From the NCBI RefSeq assembly GCF_030548295.1, contig NZ_JAUOSB010000005.1:62001-126000 (forward strand): a stretch of 64,000 nt of DNA, in the 5' to 3' direction. The stretch comes from Wenyingzhuangia sp. 2_MG-2023 (GTDB lineage Bacteria > Bacteroidota > Bacteroidia > Flavobacteriales > Flavobacteriaceae). A program made the position numbers and the translations under genes. The notes beneath the pieces are model-generated. The model ran no database searches. It was not told the origin of the DNA and saw only the letters and a program-made list of their open reading frames with translations. Within the stretch, counting starts at the first letter, position 1; every line of letters begins with the position of its first letter. Shown here in pieces: positions 1 through 10,480 of the stretch.

Positions 1-84
1 TAATCGCTATCAAAACAAAAAGAGTTGACAAGAAATTAATTTTATATTTTTTCATAATTTTAGTTTCAATTAAGCTTTTTACAA

Positions 85-1941
85 TTACCATCCTGGATTT
101 TGTTGATAGTTAGACAAATCAAACACGTCATTTGACGATACTGGATACCAGTAGTTTCTCTTATCAAAAACACGTTGTTCCGTAGTTAGGTCAATGTAGT
201 TGTAAGTAAAGGTCAATGTGCTTTTATCAGTAACACTACCATGACCTGCTGGTGGAATAGCTTCTACACCTCTAATTGGTTTTTTGAACACTTCTTCTGC
301 AATCATCCACCTTCTTAAGTCATGCCATCTGTGGTTCTCCCACATTAACTCCACAGCTCTTTCGTTTCTAATTCTATCTCTAAATACTACTTTGCTTGTT
401 GCAAACTCAGGTAATACATCTGGCATATCTACTCTATTTCTCACTTTATTAATTGCTTGTACCGCTGTTAGACCATATCCTTTAGGATCTGCATTGGGTC
501 CATATGCCTCGTTCATAGCCTCTGCATAATCTAAATACACTTGGGCAACTCTTATGTATATTGTATTTATGTTGTATATATCAAATTGAAACGGAAAGTT
601 TTGTGCTTCTGGCCATAAGTATTTTTTTATCATATATCCAGACAACATTCTATTTTTAGTATACCTACTATTACTTTGTAAATTATAATCTGTTCCATCT
701 ACATATAGTTCTTGGTACATTTTAGTTCCATTTTGAGCTATTCCCCATTCCTCACCAGGAATAATTATGTTATTTTCCAACCTTGGATCTCTGTTTTCAA
801 AGGGGTTTTGAGAATCATAACCTGATCTTGAATCATCAATAGGGTATGCGTTAGTTCCATCAAAGGTTTCATACATATCTACAATATTCTGAGTTGGGTT
901 TGTGTAAGCTGCTGCATCATTCCCTGTCCCTCTTGACATACGTTGAGGAATATAATTACATCTTAACCCTCTAGATTGACTAGATCTTTTTCCTGCATCC
1001 AATCGGTACCAAACAGACTCTGGAGATGCTTGGATTCCATCTGTATAAAATATGTTCTTATATTCTGCTTTTGTCATCAATCTAAAACCAGCTCCACCTG
1101 AACCTGCGTCAATGTATTTTATCAAGTCGTTTGCATATTCTGCTGCCATTTCTGACCATTCTGTACTGTAGTCAAGATCCTCTATTGAATTTAAATCATT
1201 TTGCATTAAAGGACTTGCAGCATACAATGTTGCCATAGATTTTACAGCCATTGCTGCTCCTTTAGTTACTCTACCAAATTGACTAGTTTCCCAAACATCT
1301 GGCAACATAGGAATGGCTTTGTCTAGATCTGTTAACATCCACTCAGTGCTTTCTTTATAAGTAAGTCTGCTTAAATTTGTATTGTCATCCGAAGCAAAAG
1401 CATTGTCTAAAATAGGCATACCTCCTGCTCTTTGAATGATTTGAAAATAGTACCATGCTCTAAAAAAGTAAGCTTGTCCTAACAATTCATTTCTTTGATC
1501 TTCTGTTAAACTTGGCACTATACCACTTTCTATATTCTCAATTACTTTATTGGCAACTCTAATAGCAAATGTAGCATTGGTAAACACGCTTCCTTGGTCA
1601 AAGCCAGAATTTCCTCCCCATCCAAGTTCTGGAACACCTGCCCATCTATTTGTCCAAGCTCCAGAATTTAAAACGGTAGCTATATTTCCATTATAAGGAC
1701 TTCCTGCCTCATCTGAAAGTGCATTTACAGAAGTTCTATCAAATCCTTGAGAACGCCAGTGGTGAATATCTAATAACACCTCGTAACAATTATCTAAATA
1801 CCCTCTAACCGACTGGTAACTTGAAAAAACATCTTCTTCCGCCAATCCAAAATCTGGATTTACATCTAAAAAATCTTCACATGATGACAGACTTATAAAA
1901 GTCAACATCATTACTATTGTTTTATAAAATTTTGTTTTCAT
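85..1941 (-). CDS. SusD/RagB-family glycan-binding outer-membrane lipoprotein
   Basis: This is the surface glycan-binding partner that caps a SusC transporter and hands oligosaccharides to it. The 618-residue length is typical of the family. It begins with a lipoprotein signal peptide whose lipobox (SLSSC) puts the acylated cysteine at residue 21, followed by the EDFLDVNPD stretch common just after the lipidated Cys of SusD proteins. The C-terminal half contains the RNERAVELMWENHRWHDLRRW segment that is a hallmark of RagB/SusD, and the protein ends in NPGW. It lies 13 bases downstream of susC on the same strand and is surely co-transcribed with it. Its ligand cannot be read from sequence; the neighbouring sulfatases suggest a sulfated glycan. 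Confidence 0.97.
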   Translation of the reverse strand: MKTKFYKTIVMMLTFISLSSCEDFLDVNPDFGLAEEDVFSSYQSVRGYLDNCYEVLLDIHHWRSQGFDRTSVNALSDEAGSPYNGNIATVLNSGAWTNRWAGVPELGWGGNSGFDQGSVFTNATFAIRVANKVIENIESGIVPSLTEDQRNELLGQAYFFRAWYYFQIIQRAGGMPILDNAFASDDNTNLSRLTYKESTEWMLTDLDKAIPMLPDVWETSQFGRVTKGAAMAVKSMATLYAASPLMQNDLNSIEDLDYSTEWSEMAAEYANDLIKYIDAGSGGAGFRLMTKAEYKNIFYTDGIQASPESVWYRLDAGKRSSQSRGLRCNYIPQRMSRGTGNDAAAYTNPTQNIVDMYETFDGTNAYPIDDSRSGYDSQNPFENRDPRLENNIIIPGEEWGIAQNGTKMYQELYVDGTDYNLQSNSRYTKNRMLSGYMIKKYLWPEAQNFPFQFDIYNINTIYIRVAQVYLDYAEAMNEAYGPNADPKGYGLTAVQAINKVRNRVDMPDVLPEFATSKVVFRDRIRNERAVELMWENHRWHDLRRWMIAEEVFKKPIRGVEAIPPAGHGSVTDKSTLTFTYNYIDLTTEQRVFDKRNYWYPVSSNDVFDLSNYQQNPGW

Positions 1942-1954
1942 ATCTTAATCTATA

Positions 1955-4900
1955 TTAAAATGAGACTCTTACTCCTAAACTATATCTTCTTATAATTGGA
2001 TAACTACCCGTTCCGTTGCTTTCTGGATCTAATTGATCTGGTAGCCTAGACCATGTATATAAATTATTTCCGTTTGCATAAACTTGTGCAGATTTCAGTC
2101 CTAATTTCTTAACCAATCCTTTAGTGAACCTATAACTTATCTCTGCACTTTTTAATCTCACATAAGATCCATCTGCATAGGTTAAAGTGCTGCTTTGCTT
2201 ACTATGTGCATAGTCATTCAAGTGCAACACTGGTTTTGTTGCTGTTGCAGCTGTTTCAGGTGTCCATCTATTAAGTACATCAGGATTTGACTGAATGTAA
2301 TTACTCATGTCATCATAATAATATAAGTTAGGAATGATGTATCCTGTGTTTGAAACACCGTAAAACCTTGCTGATAATGATAAGTTTTTATACCCTACAT
2401 TCAATCCTAAGTTGTACGTGTTTAATGGAAATTTAATTGTTTTGTCCATTGCAACAAGATCTTCATTTGTTATTTGACCATCTCCATTATAATCAACATA
2501 AGAAACATCTCCTGGAAGCAAACTAGTTTGTGCTACTCCTAAACTTGGTGTTGCTCCATTGTAAAGGTCATCTAAGCTATCATAAAAACCAGCATCTAAA
2601 TATCTTTGACCTCCTGAACTATTCCACCCGATTGGTTTTCCTGCTTGTTTTAAATAATCAACCTGTCCAGATGGATCATTTCTAAAAACAATTCTGTTTT
2701 CAGAAAAGGCTGTATTAAAATCAACTCCATAGGATAAGTTTTTTGTTATCTTATCTTTCCATCCTATTTGGAATTCATAACCACGCTTTTTGGTTTCTCC
2801 TAAATTTCCCGTAGGAGGATTTACTACTCCTGTAAATGACTGTTGTCTAACATCCATTAAAATATCTGTTCTACTTTCTTTGTACAAATCTAGACCTAAT
2901 GTTAATTTTTTAAAGGCCTCAAATTTAACCGTTAAGTTGTGTACACGACTTGTTTCCCATCCTACGCTTTCGTTGGCAAGAGATCCTTCTACATACCTAG
3001 GTCCGTAACCTGTTAGAGCATCATATCCAAAGTTTACGTTACCTCCTGTATTGTATATTTGAACATATTGAAAACGATCTTGGTCATTGTTAGGAAATTC
3101 ATTTCCATCCGCACCTGTTATACCATATGAATAATTTATTTTTAACAAGTCTAACCAATTTCCAGCAATTTTTTTCACAAAAGATTCTTCGGAAGCTACC
3201 CATCCTAAACCAACAGAAGGGAAAAACCCAAATCTATTTTTAGGAGAAAATTTTTCAGATCCAGAATAAGAACCGTTCAATTCTAGTAAATAACGTTTTT
3301 TATAGTAGTAGTTTATACGACCGATCCACTCTTCTCTTTTGGCTGAGTATTTATTTCTAGTATTGGTGATTTGTCTTGTCATAATCGCATTGGTCTTTAC
3401 TGTATGATCTCCAAAAGCACGATTATAATCAAACTGAAACTTATAATTTAACCTTCTTTGGTAAGAGAACAAGCTTGGGTTTGTAGCAACTACAGCAGTT
3501 CCTTGAGATTGATCGTTTGGAAACCTAACTTCTGATATAAGAGGATAAGTTACAGTACCATCATCTGCCACTATTGGATTTGCATAATCGTAATTTCTAA
3601 AATACCTTATGATTCCCACATTTGCAGAACCTAAACCTACTCTTAAGATTCTTTCTTCGTAACTAGATTGAGAAGAATAGTTAATACTTCCTTTAAAACT
3701 CAGTCCTTTGGTGATAAAATCTAAACCTTGTGTTAATTGAGCATCATAAAAACCTTGAAAGTATTTGTAAGTTCTAACCCCTCCTTCATTCAAAGCCATA
3801 AGAAGATTGGCTTCACCATTAGAGCTATCTCCATAACCATCTTCATATCTAATAGGAAATAGATTTCTAGGAGAGCTATAAAGAAGTCCAAAGAATTGAG
3901 ATTGTCCAAAACCATCTTCTCCATTTCCATCTATACGATATCCTGGTTGCGTTCTTACTCTATAGTTTCCTGAAAAATTCACACTGAATTTTGTACTAGG
4001 TGTAACATCAAAGTCTAAATTTGTTCTCCAATTGTATTTTTTTAAATTAAAAGCAGGATCATATTCATCTTGTGGAGTTGTTTTAAAAATATCTCCATCG
4101 TTTCTGTGCCCTAAGGAAACAAAGTAACGTACCAATCTTGACCCCCCACTCATGTTTAAATTATACGTTTGTTCGTATCCAATTCCTACCACTTCATCCG
4201 TCCAGTCTACTTCTGGGAAATAAATGTTATTCGGCCCTCTTTGGTCATAGTTTTGCGTCCATGCATCAATGGTAGATTGAGGAATTAATTGCCCCCATAA
4301 CCCTTCATTAGTAGCAGCTTCATTGTACATTTTTTGAGACGTAATATAATCTGAGTATTCTGGTTTTGCTGTAGGATCTTTAAAACCAAAATTAGATGTA
4401 AAGTTAAATTGAGGTTTACCCAATTTACCTCTTTTGGTCGTAATTAAAATTACCCCATTCGCACCTCTTACTCCATAAACTGCAGTTGCAGATGCATCTT
4501 TTAATACAGAAATAGTTTCTATTTCGTTGGGGTCAATATTGTTGATATCACGTTGAATCCCATCTACCAATGTAAGAGGACCTGTCTCATTCCACGAAGA
4601 TTTTCCTCTTAAATAAATGTCGGCAGCATCAGATCCTGGTTTTCCGTTAGTATTTATAACTGTTAACCCAGGCAAAACTCCTTGCAACCCTTCAGAAATG
4701 GTACTTACAGAACCAACTTTTTGCAATTCTTCTCCCTTTACAGATTCTACCGCTCCAACAAGTGTTTGTTTTGTTTGAGTTCCAAAACCAACAATTACAA
4801 CTTCTTCTAAATTTGTGGAGTCTAATTCTAATTTAACTTTTATTATAGAAGAGTCGGTTACGTTTTGAATAACTTGTGTTTTGTAACCTACATAACTAAT

Positions 4901-5206
4901 TTCTATGTTTGAATTGTAATCTACTTCCAAACTAAAGTTTCCATCAAAATCTGCCACACTCCCCTTAGAAGTATTTTGCTGTAATATTGTTGCCCCCAAC
5001 AACGGAATATTATTTTCATCAACAATATTTCCTTTCGCCATAACTTTTTTTGGAGTCTGAGCATATATCTCATTCTCACCAAATATTGATAGTGATATAC
5101 AGATTAAAATTGCACACAATATCGACTGAAAAGTCTTTTCAGGTATTTTCATTGTTTTCATCAAAAAACAAATCAGCTTTCTTTTATTATTCGTTTTCAT
5201 GTTCAT
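1955..5206 (-). CDS. SusC/RagA-family TonB-dependent outer-membrane transporter
   Basis: This 1083-residue protein imports oligosaccharides across the outer membrane using TonB energy. After an unusually long N-terminal region with a hydrophobic signal segment (about residues 28-50) comes a carboxypeptidase-regulatory-like beta domain (about 57-135), then the SusC plug with the GFGTQTKQTLVGAVESV-type TonB-box/plug start and the DPNEIETISVLKDASATAVY signature. A long beta-barrel follows, ending in an aromatic residue (VRVSF). Start choice: the ATG at 5206 gives the full signal; a second Met two codons later is equally possible. A candidate HTCS operator (5299-5314) lies 92 bases upstream. The susD gene follows after 13 bases. 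Family assignment is secure; the substrate is inferred only. Confidence 0.97.
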   Translation of the reverse strand: MNMKTNNKRKLICFLMKTMKIPEKTFQSILCAILICISLSIFGENEIYAQTPKKVMAKGNIVDENNIPLLGATILQQNTSKGSVADFDGNFSLEVDYNSNIEISYVGYKTQVIQNVTDSSIIKVKLELDSTNLEEVVIVGFGTQTKQTLVGAVESVKGEELQKVGSVSTISEGLQGVLPGLTVINTNGKPGSDAADIYLRGKSSWNETGPLTLVDGIQRDINNIDPNEIETISVLKDASATAVYGVRGANGVILITTKRGKLGKPQFNFTSNFGFKDPTAKPEYSDYITSQKMYNEAATNEGLWGQLIPQSTIDAWTQNYDQRGPNNIYFPEVDWTDEVVGIGYEQTYNLNMSGGSRLVRYFVSLGHRNDGDIFKTTPQDEYDPAFNLKKYNWRTNLDFDVTPSTKFSVNFSGNYRVRTQPGYRIDGNGEDGFGQSQFFGLLYSSPRNLFPIRYEDGYGDSSNGEANLLMALNEGGVRTYKYFQGFYDAQLTQGLDFITKGLSFKGSINYSSQSSYEERILRVGLGSANVGIIRYFRNYDYANPIVADDGTVTYPLISEVRFPNDQSQGTAVVATNPSLFSYQRRLNYKFQFDYNRAFGDHTVKTNAIMTRQITNTRNKYSAKREEWIGRINYYYKKRYLLELNGSYSGSEKFSPKNRFGFFPSVGLGWVASEESFVKKIAGNWLDLLKINYSYGITGADGNEFPNNDQDRFQYVQIYNTGGNVNFGYDALTGYGPRYVEGSLANESVGWETSRVHNLTVKFEAFKKLTLGLDLYKESRTDILMDVRQQSFTGVVNPPTGNLGETKKRGYEFQIGWKDKITKNLSYGVDFNTAFSENRIVFRNDPSGQVDYLKQAGKPIGWNSSGGQRYLDAGFYDSLDDLYNGATPSLGVAQTSLLPGDVSYVDYNGDGQITNEDLVAMDKTIKFPLNTYNLGLNVGYKNLSLSARFYGVSNTGYIIPNLYYYDDMSNYIQSNPDVLNRWTPETAATATKPVLHLNDYAHSKQSSTLTYADGSYVRLKSAEISYRFTKGLVKKLGLKSAQVYANGNNLYTWSRLPDQLDPESNGTGSYPIIRRYSLGVRVSF

Positions 5207-5298
5207 TCAGTATAATTTAGTTTTAATTTTATAGTAAGCAATATTTCAATCTCAAGAGTAAACTTAACAAGAATAGATATTATTAAATTCTCAATTAG

Positions 5299-5314
5299 AG
5301 GGTTTATATGTTGC
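5299..5314 (+). promoter_or_regulatory. Candidate HTCS operator upstream of susC
   Basis: The 16-mer AGGGTTTATATGTTGC matches 27117-27132 and the reverse complement of 13550-13565 at 12 invariant positions (consensus RGGGTNNAWATGTTGC). It sits 92 bases before the susC start, in the same orientation relative to the gene as the site before the GH2 operon. Downstream of it, CAAGAGTA (5253-5260) reads on the minus strand as TACTCTTG, close to the Bacteroidota -7 consensus TAnnTTTG. Binding by the HTCS at 13686 is inferred. Confidence 0.55.
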
Positions 5315-5389
5315 AAAAAAAGCACCTCAACACGCCAAAAACCTACATTACAGTTGTTTCAAGGCGTATATATTTGATTCTTGAGATTT

Positions 5390-7549
5390 TTATCGATTGC
5401 TTTTTAGCACTTTTAAAGTTGAGTTAATTCTTTTTGAATTTAATTTTAAGAAATATAAGCCCTTATTTACATTACTAATATTTATCTCCATTTTATAATT
5501 TAAGTCTCCTTGTAAAACAACCTGTCCATTAGAATTGATCAAAGAGTATGATAATTTTTCTTTTATAAAATCATCATCTATAACAAGGTGAATTTTTTCA
5601 TCTAAAACAGGGTTTGAAGAAACTCTAACGCTTGTATTATTGTTTATTTGTTTGCTAAAAAGAAGCTCATCACTTTGATTGGTATAAATACAAATACTTT
5701 TCGCTTTAAGGTCTGTAACAAATGTATTTGTATTTCCTTTTTTAATTATTACTTCAGCTCCTTCATCATTATTATCATTAGTCCATGTAATTTGTTTTAT
5801 ATCATCATCTAACTGAAAATTATTGAAATTAACAGGAATATTGTTTATGTCATCTTCACTATTATTAACAATAACTACTGTAAAATCATTTTCTTTAACA
5901 AATGCCATGCTGTGTACCTCTTCAAGTAGTGAAGTAGTACTTTCTACATATTTTTTCCCTACAACTCCATTAGCAAAATATTTCATTATATAATAACTTC
6001 GAAGCCTTTTTCCCTCTGTATTATTTTTAAAGTAAATAGCTCTAGTCTCAGAGTTTACACCTCTAGAGTTTACTTCAAAAAAACACTCTCCAACTAGCCC
6101 TCCTTTATACAGTACTGTTTTATCAATATACGTGTTTATTGCCAAGCTAATATCCGGGTTCACACCTGAAGTTCTTGACCCTCCTCCTGCAGAAGATTCA
6201 TCATTCCATGTTTTTTTACCTACTGATGTAGCTGCTAATGCAAAATCGTCATATAATTCTGATTGATTGTTTAAGTTATGTGATGAAAAAGAATGGTACT
6301 CATTTTGATATCCTTCCGTTTCAACATCTTCTATATAACTTACACCTTGTGATAATGACCAGGAAGCTGGACCTATAATTTCAGGAATGGGAATTCCTCT
6401 GTCAGCGCATTCTAATTTCATTTTTTCGTAAGCTACATGAGACCTTAAAGGTGTTACCACACTTGTCCATTCTTTTGCTGTTGCCAAATAATCTATAGTT
6501 ACTCCATTATTATGCATTAACTCTAAGTAGTCTGCCAAAAAAACTCCATAAGAATTTGCATTAAAAGATTTGTTTCCTATAGTTTTGATACAGTTACCTG
6601 CATCGTTAGTTTCTACACATGAATACTGATAGATATACTCTGGTAAGTTATTCCAATTACCACTTTTGTACCCATGGTAATCTGAGCGCATAGTTGCTAA
6701 AAACTTAACATTTGAATTTGTAGATTTTATAGCTTGCATTGTTTTAATAGCATTGTTATAAAATGCCATATTCTCTACAACCTCGTCTATATCTGTGTAA
6801 CGTAATCTTTTATCAAACCCTTTGTTATCAATAAAAACAATACTATTTGAATTGTTTTTTAGAGATAATTTCCATAGTGAATTCTCATCATTCTCGTTTA
6901 TTGTATTTACATCTACAGCCTTAACAAACAAACCTGTATTTGCAGATGGATCGGAAGTACATTGTAAATACTTGTTTTGTCCTACACTACGAATATTGTA
7001 ATAACCTGGATAGTTTTCATTTTCAGTCAACTCCCATTTGCACCAACTCCCTCCACAAGATCTAGCTGGTCTAGAAAAAACTCTATTCCCAGTATCATCG
7101 TCAGTTTTATCACTAGTACTTTGTAAATTTGTATTTGATGCGATATTTTGAATAAAATAAGTTCCATTCCCATTTTCACCTTCCCCAAAAGACCATTCTA
7201 CTATTTCTTCAGTAGCACCATTTCTTAATTGCCATTGTACATAAGTTCCTGAAGCACCAATGTTATTAGCCTCTATTTCATACTTCTCATTTTCAGTTTT
7301 CTGAATTTTATCGTACGCAACTCTTGCCAAGTTAAAATTAACATCTCTAAAAACCCAATCTATAATTTCATTAGTATTGGTTGCGTTTTGAACAAAATTT
7401 TGAGACCGTTCAAAATCCGCTCCCATAAATTCAATTTCTTGTTTTAGATTTCCAGCTTCAACAGTAATACTTTGGGAGTATACCACAACACAAACAAACA
7501 TAGAAAAGACAAATACGGTTAATTTTTCTAATTTAAATCTACATTTCAT
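5390..7549 (-). CDS. Secreted clan GH-A (GH30-like) glycosidase with inserted beta-trefoil module and T9SS domain
   Basis: This 719-residue protein is a probable glycan-cleaving enzyme. It has a signal peptide (about residues 1-25), the start of a TIM barrel (28-90), a segment (about 95-230) with three repeats built around QWQL, KWELTE and LWKLSL plus YYNIRSVGQNKYLQCTSD that looks like a ricin-type beta-trefoil (CBM13-like), the rest of the barrel, a beta-sandwich, and a C-terminal type IX secretion sorting domain (about 640-719). Likely catalytic acids are Glu360 (ATAKEW) and Glu451 (TWNDES). The barrel aligns with the lipoprotein at 10529-11878 around YLELM-x6-IDYL-x4-E and RGIPIPEIIGP, so the two are paralogues. 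GH30 is the nearest family I recognise, but a distinct family is possible. The gene stands apart from its neighbours (183 and 314 bases). Confidence 0.75.
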   Translation of the reverse strand: MKCRFKLEKLTVFVFSMFVCVVVYSQSITVEAGNLKQEIEFMGADFERSQNFVQNATNTNEIIDWVFRDVNFNLARVAYDKIQKTENEKYEIEANNIGASGTYVQWQLRNGATEEIVEWSFGEGENGNGTYFIQNIASNTNLQSTSDKTDDDTGNRVFSRPARSCGGSWCKWELTENENYPGYYNIRSVGQNKYLQCTSDPSANTGLFVKAVDVNTINENDENSLWKLSLKNNSNSIVFIDNKGFDKRLRYTDIDEVVENMAFYNNAIKTMQAIKSTNSNVKFLATMRSDYHGYKSGNWNNLPEYIYQYSCVETNDAGNCIKTIGNKSFNANSYGVFLADYLELMHNNGVTIDYLATAKEWTSVVTPLRSHVAYEKMKLECADRGIPIPEIIGPASWSLSQGVSYIEDVETEGYQNEYHSFSSHNLNNQSELYDDFALAATSVGKKTWNDESSAGGGSRTSGVNPDISLAINTYIDKTVLYKGGLVGECFFEVNSRGVNSETRAIYFKNNTEGKRLRSYYIMKYFANGVVGKKYVESTTSLLEEVHSMAFVKENDFTVVIVNNSEDDINNIPVNFNNFQLDDDIKQITWTNDNNDEGAEVIIKKGNTNTFVTDLKAKSICIYTNQSDELLFSKQINNNTSVRVSSNPVLDEKIHLVIDDDFIKEKLSYSLINSNGQVVLQGDLNYKMEINISNVNKGLYFLKLNSKRINSTLKVLKSNR

Positions 7550-7863
7550 TACAAATAATTTTACTTAGTTAGTATTTATTTTAATTATTCTTAAAATAAT
7601 ATCACAGCCAAATTAAAAGCTTTGTTTCAATTTAAAATCTCGTTTTAGGAGTGTTATTGTTACTTCTATGTCTTAATATTTGTTTATCTACAGTTTTGAA
7701 CGATTTACACCTAAAATTAGAAACAAATATCACCTGTTTCCATAATAGAGTGACCTAAGAAAAGTATATGGTAATCAAAATCAAGTTGCCATCAAACAAC
7801 TCTATAAGCTCAAAAAAAAAGAGAAGATAATTTTATCCTCTCTTTTTTTGAATTTAATCCCAA
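7550..7863. other. Intergenic region between two GH-A genes
   Basis: This 314-base stretch separates the gene starting at 7549 from the end of the gene at 7864. It holds an imperfect terminator hairpin at 7812-7849. The rest should contain the promoter for the 719-residue protein, but I see no good TAnnTTTG element and no copy of the 16-base operator motif. No ORF or RNA gene is evident. Confidence 0.6.
7812..7849 (-). terminator. Rho-independent terminator after the FN3 glycosidase gene
   Basis: A-rich and T-rich arms flank GAGAAGATA and TATCCTCTC, giving a hairpin with one A-C mismatch followed by a run of U on the minus-strand transcript. It lies 15 bases past the stop of the gene at 7864-10452. 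Confidence 0.75.
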
Positions 7864-10452
7864 TTAATCTGTAACAATGGTTTTGTTAGGCAATTTACTA
7901 TAGATGGTTTTTCCGTTTGTTTTCATATAGGCTTTGATAGCATATTTTGATTTTTTTGTCAACTCTGAATTAGAAATAAAAACCTCAAATGTTTTATCTT
8001 TTTTAGACAAATCACTTCCCTCAACCAATTGTTCTTCAACAGTTAAATAAGATATATTTTCTATTTTAAGTCCGTAAGAGTATTCCCCATCAAGCAAAAC
8101 CTTGTTATAAGATACATAAAATAAATATCCATCATTTTTCTTTTCTACCTTGTTAATTTTTACTGAAGATGTTTCTTTAACATCAATTAACGTAGCTGTA
8201 TTTGGATAAAAATTACTTTCTCCTGCTGATGTTTCTGCTTTTGCAGTGTAATAATATATTTTTTCTTTCACAGCTGTGGAATCTACATAACTAGACATTT
8301 TTATACCCTCTGCAATTTTGCTATAATGATGAAGTTTTTCTCCTCTATAAATATTATAAGTAGTTTCTGGATGAACATCTTTTTGTGTAATCCATTTTAC
8401 CATAACATTTCCTTCTTGATTTCTAACTGCCGATACATTTCTAGGACTCAAAGGCACTTTGTTTGACAACACCAAAGTAACTGGTTCTGAAAATTCACCA
8501 ACACCTATACCATTATATGCTGCAACTGAAAATTGATAAGCAACATTATAATCTAAGCCCTCTACTCTGTATCCATAAACATTATTAACATCAATAATGT
8601 TCTCTTCTCTTGTTTTAGTACTAACATACTTCAACTTATACGCACTTACATTGGCAACACTTTTCCAAAAAATAGTAGCTGTATTATTCCTTCTTGATGT
8701 TTTAAAAATCTTAGGACTATTAGGTGTAGCTATCTTCAATTTTATGTAATTTGAATAACCACTTTCTCCCTTTTTATTCTTAGCTAGCATTTTAAAATAA
8801 TACTCCTCTCCTTTTTCTAAATCAGAAACCTCAACAAAATTTCCTTTTTTAACCTTTAATTTATGGTTTAATGCATTAAGAGATTTCCCATAGTATACAA
8901 TGTAATTATCTGCATTCTCTATAGTTCCCCATGTTAATTTTATTCCCGATTTATTTATTTCTCCTTTATAAATAGTTGGAGTTGCAGGCTTTGCTATTTC
9001 TTTAGATTTCCACTTTGCAACTGTTACACTATAAGCAGGTATGTTTATACTTCCCTTTTTATATACTTTATTTTTAATTTCTGTATTGTGTACCTGTAAT
9101 GAATCAGCGTGAATAAATTGAGTTTCTATTTTTTTGTTTAATGGCTCTCCATCTATATTAATTTTAAAATCTTTAGATTGATTTGTTCTGTTGGTAAAAA
9201 CCAAATAATCATAACCATTAATACCTCTGTAAGCTTGTGAGTAAAAAGCTACTTCCGTAGTATTTTTCATTCCAGGAGCATTAAATCCACTAGTTACAGA
9301 TGACTTAAAAACAAAATCAGAATTATTGGTTGCGTTATGAAAAATTTCATAAGCTTTTCCTTCTAAGGTCTTTTTTATTCCAGTTAGAATACTATCTGTA
9401 TTTAGAGTTGTAGCATTTTGATAAGCTTGTTCAATTTGCTTATTGATATTCCTTTTAGGTTGAAATTTACTGCTTATTTCATGTGCTCCCACATACCATG
9501 TGTTGGTATGTTGCAACTGTCTCATTACGTATTCAATATTATAAATGCTTGAATAAATTCCATTTAAAGGAGTATTCCACACACCAAACTCAGTTATTAC
9601 CATAGGAACATTTTCCCATGTATAATCTTCTATCTCTTGCATTGCTTGAGGAGAAGTAGCTTGCAATAGTTTTGTGTTTCCTCTTTTATAAGCTTTCTCT
9701 AAAGATTCTTTTTTTCCTGTATGGGGTGCGTAAGAATGCTTAGAAAACACATTCCAATAAGCTCCATGTTCTTTTTGATAGGTATTGATTTCTTTCATAA
9801 ATCCCCAAATACCATCCCAAGTGCAATTTAAAGCTAAATATGCTTCAGGAAAAACTTCTCTAATAGCATCTGCATGAGGTTTCATTTTAGCAGCATAATC
9901 ATACCCATTGTTCCACCAATACACCTCTCTATGAGGCACATAAAAATAAGGCTCATTACAGAATTGCCATGTGGCAACTTCAATATTATTATTCTTACAA
10001 AAACGAGCTAACTCTTTGGTCATTTCTGGAGTTTCGGAAAAACCATTGACAGTTATAATTAGTTTCCCATTAATTTCACTTAATAAATCATACAAATCAA
10101 TTATACGATGTGGTCCTTTTACTTCTGTAAACCTATACCCCTTTAAGTATTGTTCAGAATGGTTGAACATCATTGCATAATCAATATCATATTGACCTGT
10201 TGCACTACTAAAGGCATCACCCATGGTACCTGAAAAATAACGAAGCCAACCTGGCTTTAGCTGATGAACTGCTTCTCTAAAATCTGGATGCGTGTAATTC
10301 CAACTTTTATCAGCTATACGCACATTAAATCCGCTTGACCCAACTTTAATTGAATGTCCTTTTTGAGTATCAATATTAATGATTCCTGTTTTTTGTTGAG
10401 CAAAGCAAGAAATTGATAGTAAAAGCAAGAAAAAATATTTCAAAAAATTCAT
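7864..10452 (-). CDS. Secreted clan GH-A glycosidase-like protein with three fibronectin type III domains
   Basis: This 862-residue protein is a probable exported glycosidase. A signal peptide (about 1-19) precedes a TIM-barrel domain (25-370) in which Glu167 (QFCNEPYF) fits the clan GH-A acid/base position NEP and Glu288 (MVITEFGVW) fits the nucleophile. A small beta-domain (about 370-490) follows, then three fibronectin type III domains (about 495-580, 582-670 and 672-770) and a C-terminal beta-domain of about 95 residues. I cannot place it in a named GH family; GH39, GH79 and GH51-like folds share this architecture. It follows the sulfatase and GH30-like lipoprotein genes on the same strand, 76 bases downstream of the latter, with a hairpin between. 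No T9SS domain is visible. Confidence 0.72.
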   Translation of the reverse strand: MNFLKYFFLLLLSISCFAQQKTGIINIDTQKGHSIKVGSSGFNVRIADKSWNYTHPDFREAVHQLKPGWLRYFSGTMGDAFSSATGQYDIDYAMMFNHSEQYLKGYRFTEVKGPHRIIDLYDLLSEINGKLIITVNGFSETPEMTKELARFCKNNNIEVATWQFCNEPYFYVPHREVYWWNNGYDYAAKMKPHADAIREVFPEAYLALNCTWDGIWGFMKEINTYQKEHGAYWNVFSKHSYAPHTGKKESLEKAYKRGNTKLLQATSPQAMQEIEDYTWENVPMVITEFGVWNTPLNGIYSSIYNIEYVMRQLQHTNTWYVGAHEISSKFQPKRNINKQIEQAYQNATTLNTDSILTGIKKTLEGKAYEIFHNATNNSDFVFKSSVTSGFNAPGMKNTTEVAFYSQAYRGINGYDYLVFTNRTNQSKDFKINIDGEPLNKKIETQFIHADSLQVHNTEIKNKVYKKGSINIPAYSVTVAKWKSKEIAKPATPTIYKGEINKSGIKLTWGTIENADNYIVYYGKSLNALNHKLKVKKGNFVEVSDLEKGEEYYFKMLAKNKKGESGYSNYIKLKIATPNSPKIFKTSRRNNTATIFWKSVANVSAYKLKYVSTKTREENIIDVNNVYGYRVEGLDYNVAYQFSVAAYNGIGVGEFSEPVTLVLSNKVPLSPRNVSAVRNQEGNVMVKWITQKDVHPETTYNIYRGEKLHHYSKIAEGIKMSSYVDSTAVKEKIYYYTAKAETSAGESNFYPNTATLIDVKETSSVKINKVEKKNDGYLFYVSYNKVLLDGEYSYGLKIENISYLTVEEQLVEGSDLSKKDKTFEVFISNSELTKKSKYAIKAYMKTNGKTIYSKLPNKTIVTD

Positions 10453-10480
10453 TTTGTTTTTTATTGTAATTATTAATAAA

